Made by a program: the position numbers and the translations under genes. The notes under the pieces were generated by a model. The model worked only from the letters and a program-made list of their open reading frames with translations, was not told the DNA's origin and did not search any database. From Roseivirga sp. UBA6061 (GTDB taxonomy: Bacteria > Bacteroidota > Bacteroidia > Cytophagales > Cyclobacteriaceae), in the NCBI GenBank assembly GCA_002427745.1, contig DIYF01000175.1, forward strand, positions 1-26,391: 26,391 nucleotides of DNA, given 5' to 3'. This document shows positions 16,703-23,793 of the stretch, in pieces; the stretch's first letter is position 1, and each line of letters starts with the position of its first letter.

Positions 16703-16930
16703 ATGTTAAAATCAATTTTAAAATTAGACGGTGCTCAGGAACTGAATAAGAGCGAGCAGAAGTCTATCAACGGGGGAGGACGTCCCGGATCTTGTTGTGA
16801 TCCGGAACTGCATTGTTGCACATTTGGCGACAGTCCTAATGCGACAGGTCAGTGCTGCTACCCATCCTGGACCGGCCCATGGGGTGTATGCTTCTCTACC
16901 GGAGGCTCCACCGGTATGGAGTGCATCTAA
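16703..16930 (+). CDS. Double-glycine-leader cysteine-rich peptide precursor (bacteriocin-like)
   Basis: 75 residues with an ATG start. The leader MLKSILKLDGAQELNKSEQK SINGG (given in two parts) matches Bacteroidota double-glycine leaders, with hydrophobic L6/L8, the acidic-basic LNKSEQKSI block and Gly24-Gly25 (Gly26 follows). Cleavage after Gly25 leaves a 50-residue core with eight cysteines at 31, 32, 38, 39, 51, 52, 63 and 74, pattern CC-x5-CC-x11-CC-x10-C-x10-C, enough for four disulfides. The core is rich in Gly, Pro and Ser, has two Trp and little charge. It sits between a disulfide-forming membrane enzyme and a C39-type exporter, which fixes its role as exported substrate. Whether it kills competitors, signals or does something else is unknown. 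No lanthionine or other RiPP tailoring enzyme is adjacent, and no immunity gene is evident. Confidence 0.88.
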   Translation: MLKSILKLDGAQELNKSEQKSINGGGRPGSCCDPELHCCTFGDSPNATGQCCYPSWTGPWGVCFSTGGSTGMECI

Positions 16931-16939
16931 ACCAACTTT

Positions 16940-16973
16940 GCTGAGGAGTATATCTCCTCAGCTCTTTCTTTTA
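16940..16973 (+). terminator. Intercistronic terminator/attenuator after the peptide gene
   Basis: A perfect 9-bp stem, GCTGAGGAG / CTCCTCAGC (16940-16948 and 16954-16962), with a 5-nt loop, followed by a T-rich tract (16963-16973). It starts 10 nt after the peptide stop and lies 56 nt before the transporter start. Such a leaky terminator in an operon gives many short peptide mRNAs and fewer long ones that include the transporter, and it protects the 3' end of the peptide message. Confidence 0.8.
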
Positions 16974-17028
16974 TGCCCTCCAGGGCTCCTTATCCAAACC
17001 GATTGTCATACCCTAAGGCTTAAGTCCG

Positions 17029-19218
17029 TTGAGACAAAAATTCCCTTTTTACCGCCAAACCGAAGCAAAAGACTGCGGCCCTACCTGTATTAAAATCATT
17101 GCCAAACACTATGGGAAGCAAATCAGCACGCAGCAAATCAGGTCACTGAGCGAAACTACACGTGAAGGCAGTAGTTTACTGGGACTTAGTGAAGCGGTGG
17201 AAAAAATGGGCTTCCGTTCTCTCGGGGTAAGGCTTACCTATGAGAGCCTGGCAGAAGCCACACTGCCCTGTGTCGCTCACTGGAACAATGATCATTACGT
17301 AGTCATTTATCGCATAAGAAAAGATGTCGTTTACCTGTCTGACCCCGCCTATGGCCTGATTCGTTACCACAAAGAGGAGTTTATTAAAAACTGGATTGGC
17401 AATAACGCCACCGAACAAACACGCGAAGGCATTGTGCTATTGATGGAGCCGACTCCTCTGTTTCATCAGGAAAGCTTCGATACCGATCAACGCTTCGGGC
17501 TCGGCTTTATCTCAAAATATGTACTCAGCTACAAGCGGTTCATTCTTCAGCTGATTATCGGGCTCATTGCAGGTAGTTTGTTGCAGCTAGTGCTTCCTTT
17601 TTTGACGCAGTCAATTGTAGACGTGGGTATTAAGAATCAGGACCTGAACTTTATCTACCTGATCCTTTTTGCCCAGCTATTCCTGTTTATCGGCAAGGCC
17701 TCTCTTGAAATCATCAGAAGCTGGATTCTATTACACCTGAGTACACGGATCAATATCTCTCTGGTCTCAGACTTCTTTATCAAGCTTATGAAGCTGCCCA
17801 TCTCTTTTTTTGATGCACGTATGACGGGCGATCTGCTGCAGCGGATCAACGACCATGAGAGGATTGAAAAAGTACTGACCACCTCCTCTCTCAGCACGCT
17901 GTTTTCGTTCTTCAACCTGATAGTATTCAGCATAGTGCTGGCACAATACAACCTGGGCATCTTCGGTGTCTTTTTGCTGGGAAGTTTACTCTACTTTGCC
18001 TGGGTACTCTTCTTTTTCAAAAAGCGCAGAGAGCTGGATTATAAGCGTTTTGCTGAAGTAAGCCAAGAACAGAGCAAGGTAATCGAGCTGATCAATGGTA
18101 TGCAGGAGATCAAGCTACATAATGCTGAAAGACGCATGCGCTGGAACTGGGAATTTGTTCAGGCCAGGCTCTTTAAAGTAGCCATGAAAAACCTGACCAT
18201 AGAACAGGCCCAGGGTATTGGTTCCAACTTTATCAACGAGTTGAAAGATATGTTAATCACGGTGCTTTCAGCCAAGCTGGTGGTAGATGGTGATATTACC
18301 CTGGGGATGATGATGGCCATTACCTATATCGTGGGTCAGCTCAACTCCCCGATCAGCCAGCTGATTGGCTTTATGCGCAGCCTGCAGGATGCCAGAATCT
18401 CTATAGACCGGCTGGGTGAGATCTATGACAAACCCGATGAGGAATCGGATTCCGAAGAAAAGATCAGGCGTATCCCTGAAGACGCGGCCATCAGCCTTAA
18501 AAATGTTTCTTTCCGCTATACTGGCGGTCAGGAGCCTGTTCTCAAAGATATTTCTCTCACCATACCGGCCAAAAAAATCACTGCCATTGTCGGGGCCAGT
18601 GGCAGTGGCAAGACTACCCTGATGAAGCTCCTGCTCAGGTTCTATGAGGTAGATAAGGGTGAGGTCATTGTCAATAAATTCAACCTGAAAAACTTCGCTC
18701 AAAGTGCCTGGCGCGAACACTGCGGTGTCGTGATGCAGGAGGGCTACATCTTCAATGATACCATCGCCAACAACATAGCCGTAGGTCAGGATTATGTGGA
18801 TAAGCAGAAGCTGGCTCATGCAGTAGATGTAGCCAACATCGGAGATTATATAGAGAGTCTGCCCAACAGTTACAATACCAAAATAGGTAATGAAGGTTCA
18901 GGCATCAGCACAGGTCAAAAGCAGCGCCTGCTTATCTCCAGGGCGGTATATAAAGATCCTGAGCTCCTGTTCTTTGACGAAGCTACCTCGGCCTTGGATG
19001 CCAGGAATGAGAAGGTGATCATGGAAAAGCTGAACACCTTCTTTGCCAATAAGACAGCCGTGATCATTGCCCACAGACTCAGTACGGTAAAGAATGCAGA
19101 TCAGATTGTGGTGCTGGATGAAGGTCGGGTGGCTGAAACCGGCAATCATAAGTCGCTCATTCAACAAAAGGGAAAGTACTACGACCTGATAAAGAATCAA
19201 CTGGAACTGGATAGCTAG
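17029..19218 (+). CDS. Peptidase-containing ABC transporter (C39 protease + ABC exporter)
   Basis: 729 residues. The start is TTG at 17029: an in-frame TAA lies at 17014-17016, and the next ATG (residue 60) would delete the catalytic cysteine. The C39 domain (1-140) has Cys16 in AKDCGPTC, His89 in HWNNDHYVV and Asp105 in LSDPAYG, all intact. The six-helix exporter domain spans about 158-450. The nucleotide-binding domain has Walker A GASGSGKTT (522-530), signature region GSGISTGQKQR (623-633, with STGQ replacing SGGQ), Walker B LLFFDEATSALD (646-657) and the H-loop His682. It cleaves double-glycine leaders in the cytoplasm and exports the core. It is followed after 6 bp by the HlyD-type adaptor. 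The precursor at 16703 is the obvious substrate. Confidence 0.95.
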   Translation: MRQKFPFYRQTEAKDCGPTCIKIIAKHYGKQISTQQIRSLSETTREGSSLLGLSEAVEKMGFRSLGVRLTYESLAEATLPCVAHWNNDHYVVIYRIRKDVVYLSDPAYGLIRYHKEEFIKNWIGNNATEQTREGIVLLMEPTPLFHQESFDTDQRFGLGFISKYVLSYKRFILQLIIGLIAGSLLQLVLPFLTQSIVDVGIKNQDLNFIYLILFAQLFLFIGKASLEIIRSWILLHLSTRINISLVSDFFIKLMKLPISFFDARMTGDLLQRINDHERIEKVLTTSSLSTLFSFFNLIVFSIVLAQYNLGIFGVFLLGSLLYFAWVLFFFKKRRELDYKRFAEVSQEQSKVIELINGMQEIKLHNAERRMRWNWEFVQARLFKVAMKNLTIEQAQGIGSNFINELKDMLITVLSAKLVVDGDITLGMMMAITYIVGQLNSPISQLIGFMRSLQDARISIDRLGEIYDKPDEESDSEEKIRRIPEDAAISLKNVSFRYTGGQEPVLKDISLTIPAKKITAIVGASGSGKTTLMKLLLRFYEVDKGEVIVNKFNLKNFAQSAWREHCGVVMQEGYIFNDTIANNIAVGQDYVDKQKLAHAVDVANIGDYIESLPNSYNTKIGNEGSGISTGQKQRLLISRAVYKDPELLFFDEATSALDARNEKVIMEKLNTFFANKTAVIIAHRLSTVKNADQIVVLDEGRVAETGNHKSLIQQKGKYYDLIKNQLELDS

Positions 19219-19224
19219 CGGATT

Positions 19225-20520
19225 ATGTCTGAAAAACTACGGGAAATAGAGTTACGAAGTGAAGAGGTGCAGGAAATTCTGACCAGGGTGCCTCACTGGC
19301 TCATTCGCTGGGGAAACCTGCTGTTTCTCTCACTGATTATCATGTTCATGTTTATCTCGTGGTTTATCAAGTACCCTGATGTGATTGAGGCAGATGCGCT
19401 GATCAGCACCCGGATTCCCCCACAAAAGGAGTATGCCGGAGCCACGGGAAAGCTGAAAGCACTTCTGGTCAGGCAAAACGAACAGGTTACCCAAAACCAG
19501 CTGCTGGCAGTGATCGAAAACACAGCCAGCTACAGAGATGTCTATCACCTGAAATCCATCACAGACACAACCCGATTGAGTAACAAAAGCTTCTTCTTCC
19601 CTATCGATAGCATTCCTGCTCTGGCGCTTGGAGAAATCGAATCGGCCTATGCTGTTTTTGAAAATGATTACCTGCAATATCTAATCAATAAAGAGCTTCG
19701 CCCCTATTCTGATGAAGCTCTGGCACATGCCTTCTCGCTGGCAGAACAGAAGACGCGACTCGCCAGTCTCAATCATCAAAAAGAGCTTAACCTACTGGAA
19801 CTTGACTTTAAGCGAAAAGATATGAACCGAAGCGACACCCTTCTCAAGCAGGGCATTGTGTCAGATCAGGACTTTGAAAACAAAAAACTGGCTTACCTTA
19901 TGGCAGAAAGAGCCCTGGAGAGCATGGATATGTCTATTTCCCAGCTTCGGGAAACGATCCGTAATGCGGAGAAAACCTCAAAAACCCTGGAATTTGGAAA
20001 GATTGAAAAAGACCTGCTACTCTCGCGTAAGGTCATTCAGTCATTCAATCAGTTGAAGAAGAGCATTCATGACTGGGAGCTCCGTTATGTGCTAAAAGCT
20101 GACAGGCCGGGTATTGTGGCATTTATTGAAGACTGGCACGAAAATCAGATCGTCAACCAGGGTGACCTGGTATTTACTTTGCTGGCGCAAGACAACTCTG
20201 CTTTTGTGGCCAAACTGAAAACGCCTTCCGCTAACTTTGGTAAAATCAGGATGGGTCAAAGAGTCAACATCAGCCTTGAGAGCTACCCTGAAGCTGAATT
20301 CGGCACCATCGGGGCAGAGATTACGCATATCTCCCTGATTCCCAATCAGGACGGGGTATATCTTATAGATGCCAGCTTGCCCGACCGGCTCTTAACTTCT
20401 TATAGTAAAGAGCTGGACTTTAAACAGGACATGCAGGGCAAAGCTGAGATCATTACAGACAACCTGAGACTGACGGAACGTTTCTTTTTCAGGTTAAAAA
20501 AGACCTTTAACGAACAATAA
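19225..20520 (+). CDS. HlyD-family periplasmic adaptor (membrane fusion protein)
   Basis: 431 residues; the ATG is 6 bp after the transporter stop. A short cytoplasmic N-terminus leads to one transmembrane helix (about 30-48, NLLFLSLIIMFMFISWF). Then come a first lipoyl half with GKLKALLVRQNEQV (75-88), a long coiled-coil hairpin (about 165-280) and the returning lipoyl and beta-barrel region with VLKADRPGIVAFIEDWHENQ (291-310). Adaptors of this type link a C39-type exporter to an outer membrane TolC-like channel; no such channel gene is in the window, so one encoded elsewhere is expected. Its stop is 1 bp from the stop of the convergent TPR-CHAT gene, and no terminator separates them. Confidence 0.92.
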   Translation: MSEKLREIELRSEEVQEILTRVPHWLIRWGNLLFLSLIIMFMFISWFIKYPDVIEADALISTRIPPQKEYAGATGKLKALLVRQNEQVTQNQLLAVIENTASYRDVYHLKSITDTTRLSNKSFFFPIDSIPALALGEIESAYAVFENDYLQYLINKELRPYSDEALAHAFSLAEQKTRLASLNHQKELNLLELDFKRKDMNRSDTLLKQGIVSDQDFENKKLAYLMAERALESMDMSISQLRETIRNAEKTSKTLEFGKIEKDLLLSRKVIQSFNQLKKSIHDWELRYVLKADRPGIVAFIEDWHENQIVNQGDLVFTLLAQDNSAFVAKLKTPSANFGKIRMGQRVNISLESYPEAEFGTIGAEITHISLIPNQDGVYLIDASLPDRLLTSYSKELDFKQDMQGKAEIITDNLRLTERFFFRLKKTFNEQ

Positions 20521-20521
20521 A

Positions 20522-23500
20522 TCAGGTAAGCTTCCTTTTCCTCATCAGGTATGCCGCCAAAAGCATTACCAAAATCAGCAACCAAAGCCCGAATGGAATG
20601 CCTGCCTGCTGCATATATGGCAGAGCACTGGCATTTCCTATCACAGCAAAACCAGCCCAGTAATAAGGGTGCGTTTTAATGCCCCTGGCTGATTGCAGAA
20701 AGTCCCTCTTAGCCAACTGAAGCGCTCTGTCTTTACTCTTTCCTTCCGCAATGTACTTATAGAACAAAGACATCAACTGCGCTGTAGACTGATCATCAAC
20801 GGCCCAACTGCTGGCCACAATGCTGGGACTACCGGCATAGAAAAAAGCCCTTCCCAGGCTCATCATGCCTTCCCCCTCCTCCAGTTTACCCAGTCCTGTT
20901 TTACAGGCACTGAGCACTACCATATCGGCAGGCAGTTCCATATTAAACAGCTCATAGGTATAGAGCATGCCATCTTCGATGCTATCGTTGTGCTGAGAAA
21001 ACAGTAATCGCGACTGCATGGGTTTTTCATCATTTATCAGGGCATGCATGGCCAGGTGCACGATGCCGTGATTTCCTGCAGTCTGTTTAAAAAGCTGTTC
21101 AGTTGCGCGATCTCCCGTAAAATAGTCACCACTGATGTACTCACTTATTCCATTCACCTCATCGGCATTCCATCTGAGTGCAGGAGGAAAACTCAACCCT
21201 GACCTCTCATTCGATACCTCAGGGAATAGCGGCTTATAATCAGGGGCAAAAGCAAGTATTGATTTCTTTCCGGTAGACCCCATGGCACTCATGGCTTGTA
21301 GAAGTAAGCTGGCAGAAGGCGCATAGCTTACTGCATATTGATTCAGAACATAATTGAGCTGTTGATAGTCTGCACCATCCGGGCCCTGATCAGCAGTCAA
21401 AAGCTCTAATGGCACATAAGCCAATCCATCGCTGGGAATGATAATAAGGTGATTCACAGATTGATCCAGCTGTGAGAGCGCCTGCATCATAAGTTTGTTA
21501 TGTAAATAGACCGAGGCCTGGCGGAACTCATCAAAGTGCTCTCCAAAGTCACCCCGGGCTGCCTCAGCACTGAAAGAGTCAATGTACTGATTCAGCATCT
21601 GGTTATACTCCCTGGTTTTATCAAAACGCAGTAAGTGAAACCGCTGCCTGGAGATTACAAAAGTGTATAAACCATTTTCTGATTCGAAATATTCTATCAG
21701 GGCCTGTTGGTCACTGAGCTCTGATTGTACCTCTGCAGGACGAAGCGTTTTGTTCTGATACTTAAGCTGGTAATAGCGCGGATAGCTTTCTTCAAACAAC
21801 CTTTGCAGCTCATCGAGTTTTTCCTTCGTCAGGAAAAGCGCTTCCTTCAACTGCTCTGTTTTGCCATGATTTAAGCCCGGCTCGAGGAGCTGTGACTGAT
21901 AGAAGGACTGATCAGACAGCAGTGTTCGTTCCTTAATCAATAAGCTGTCCGGCAGACCACTGAAACGCTTGGCCCTGCTGTCGGAGAGGCTTTCGAAAAG
22001 TATGGCAGCTTTGCTCCTTTCTGCAAACCGGAAAGCATCTGTCTCGTAATCCATGTTCTGTGTTGCCTCAGCCAGCATATAGCTGGCATCCAAAGCTCCT
22101 TCATAAACTTTGCGGGAGGTTTTACCCAGCAACAGTTTATCCTCATGTCTCATCCGCTTTTGACGGATTTCAACGATGAGCTCATGACAGAGTTTATAGG
22201 TTTTCTGAGCAAATTCAAGCTGTTTCAAATCACCTGTTTGCCCGTAAAGCCGGGTCAGTGTCGCGGCTTTTGAGGCTAAGGAAGCAAGCAGTAAATTCCC
22301 CTCCCGGTATTCGGCAATATCCGGCTGTTCATATAAACTACTCCCGTCAAAACCCGGAATATTTACTGTAAGTGCCATTTGATAAACATCCAGTGCTTTC
22401 TCTAAATCTCCCCTTTGCTGATAGTAATTACCTAATTGATTATAGGCCTTGGCAATATCCGGAAAATGGTTTCCGAAGAGGGTTTTTCTGATATTGGCAG
22501 CCTGCTCCAAGGATGCGATGGCTCGATAGTCCTGCTGTTGGGTGAATACCTCCCCTATGTTCTGAAAAGAGTTGGCCACATCGGGATGGTTGAGCCCGAA
22601 AAGGGACTTGCGAATGGACAAAGCCTGCTCAAAGGATTCCAGGGCTTCATCATACCTTTTCTCTTTACGATGTATGATACCTACGTTATCAAGGGACTTG
22701 GCTACATAATAATGGGCTTCTCCAAAAATCTCTTTCTGGATGGCCATTGCCTTCTGAAAGTAATCCATGGCCACTGTATACCTCTCCTCATACATATGGG
22801 CAATACCAATATTCATCAGGATCAGGCTGATATTGGGGTGCTCTTCCGGGAATGACAGTCGCATGATGGAAAGCGATCTTTCCAGATACTCCAGAGCCAG
22901 GGTGGTTTGTCCCGTCATGGTAAATACATTGGCCGAATTGCTGAGTGATTCAGCCAGTTTAGGGTGCTTATTGCCAAACAACTCCTCTACAATGTTAATC
23001 GCCCTTGAAAAGCTTTCCAGGGCCTTTTCAAACTCGAATTTCTGCGCGTATACTACCCCTATACTCTCGTAGGAAGAGACAACATCGATATGTCCTTCCC
23101 CAAAAATGTTCTTTCTCAAGTCAAGCCCCAGCAGATAATAGTGAAGAGCTTCATCAAGAGCCCCTTTGTAAATTGCCAGAGAGCCGAAATCATGATAGAG
23201 ACTGGCCACTTCAGGGTTTTTCTCCCAATCCACTGATTTGTACAGGCCAAGGGCATTATTGAAGTGATCCAGGGCCTTTTTAAAAGCTCCCCTGGCCATA
23301 GAAATGCCTCCGGCAATATGCAATGCCCTGCCATTTGCTATAACTGATTCCGGCAAATCTTCTCTTGCTATATTGATGACTGTTTGGGCCAGTGCCGATG
23401 CCTCTTCAAGCCTGGCCTGTTTCATATACACCCTGACCATCATGATGGTGGCTTCAAATTGTCCTTCCACATCGCCTGCTTCCCGATACAGTTCTATTGA

Positions 23501-23665
23501 TCCGGGCAGGTAATACAAAGCACTGTCATATGCTTTTGCCTTGAAGAATTCTATGGATTTGGTATGAACTTCGTTTCTACTGATGCCTTCATTCTGCCGG
23601 GCATTCAGACAAATTATAGAGTTAAAAAACAACAGAATTGCCACAAGGCAGAGACGTTCTATCAT
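20522..23665 (-). CDS. Exported TPR-CHAT protein (caspase-like domain) with C-terminal membrane helix
   Basis: 1047 residues with an ATG start. A signal peptide (MIERLCLVAILLFFNSIICL) is followed by about nine TPRs of the 42-residue kinesin-light-chain type (about 35-440), for example YDEALESFEQALSIRKSLFG and NHPDVANSFQNIGEVF. A helical linker follows, then a CHAT domain (about 720-1010) with the dyad His874 in HLAMHA and Cys921 in VLSACKTG, then a transmembrane helix (about 1020-1038) and a basic RKRKLT tail. CHAT is a clan CD peptidase-like domain related to caspases and separase; in other systems TPR-CHAT proteins cut partner proteins on a signal. The topology puts TPR and CHAT in the periplasm. 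Usual CHAT proteins have His-Gly; here it is His-Ala. Substrate and role are unknown. Its neighbours are the peptide export cluster and, beyond it, an ECF sigma module. Confidence 0.92.
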   Translation of the reverse strand: MIERLCLVAILLFFNSIICLNARQNEGISRNEVHTKSIEFFKAKAYDSALYYLPGSIELYREAGDVEGQFEATIMMVRVYMKQARLEEASALAQTVINIAREDLPESVIANGRALHIAGGISMARGAFKKALDHFNNALGLYKSVDWEKNPEVASLYHDFGSLAIYKGALDEALHYYLLGLDLRKNIFGEGHIDVVSSYESIGVVYAQKFEFEKALESFSRAINIVEELFGNKHPKLAESLSNSANVFTMTGQTTLALEYLERSLSIMRLSFPEEHPNISLILMNIGIAHMYEERYTVAMDYFQKAMAIQKEIFGEAHYYVAKSLDNVGIIHRKEKRYDEALESFEQALSIRKSLFGLNHPDVANSFQNIGEVFTQQQDYRAIASLEQAANIRKTLFGNHFPDIAKAYNQLGNYYQQRGDLEKALDVYQMALTVNIPGFDGSSLYEQPDIAEYREGNLLLASLASKAATLTRLYGQTGDLKQLEFAQKTYKLCHELIVEIRQKRMRHEDKLLLGKTSRKVYEGALDASYMLAEATQNMDYETDAFRFAERSKAAILFESLSDSRAKRFSGLPDSLLIKERTLLSDQSFYQSQLLEPGLNHGKTEQLKEALFLTKEKLDELQRLFEESYPRYYQLKYQNKTLRPAEVQSELSDQQALIEYFESENGLYTFVISRQRFHLLRFDKTREYNQMLNQYIDSFSAEAARGDFGEHFDEFRQASVYLHNKLMMQALSQLDQSVNHLIIIPSDGLAYVPLELLTADQGPDGADYQQLNYVLNQYAVSYAPSASLLLQAMSAMGSTGKKSILAFAPDYKPLFPEVSNERSGLSFPPALRWNADEVNGISEYISGDYFTGDRATEQLFKQTAGNHGIVHLAMHALINDEKPMQSRLLFSQHNDSIEDGMLYTYELFNMELPADMVVLSACKTGLGKLEEGEGMMSLGRAFFYAGSPSIVASSWAVDDQSTAQLMSLFYKYIAEGKSKDRALQLAKRDFLQSARGIKTHPYYWAGFAVIGNASALPYMQQAGIPFGLWLLILVMLLAAYLMRKRKLT

Positions 23666-23745
23666 GTTAAAAAATATTATATATAATCAATCATTATATG
23701 TTTTTTAAATATAATCTAATTTAAACAAGTAAAGATGTGTGAGAA

Positions 23746-23770
23746 AATCACCGGAACCACGGGCGTGATT
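23746..23770 (-). terminator. Possible weak terminator of the FG-GAP protein gene
   Basis: On the minus strand an interrupted hairpin (AATCA/TGATT outer, CCG/CGG inner) is followed by TTTTC, 24 nt after the FG-GAP gene stop. The stem is short and the T run brief, so the call is tentative. The rest of 23666-23793 is very AT-rich and probably holds the promoter of the TPR-CHAT gene, but I could not define it. Confidence 0.3.
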
Positions 23771-23793
23771 CCTGCCAGCTTAAGAAAAGAGGG

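Noticed and set aside
22436..23513. Several open frames opposite the TPR-CHAT gene
   Set aside because: They arise from the repeated TPR codons; their translations have no independent features.
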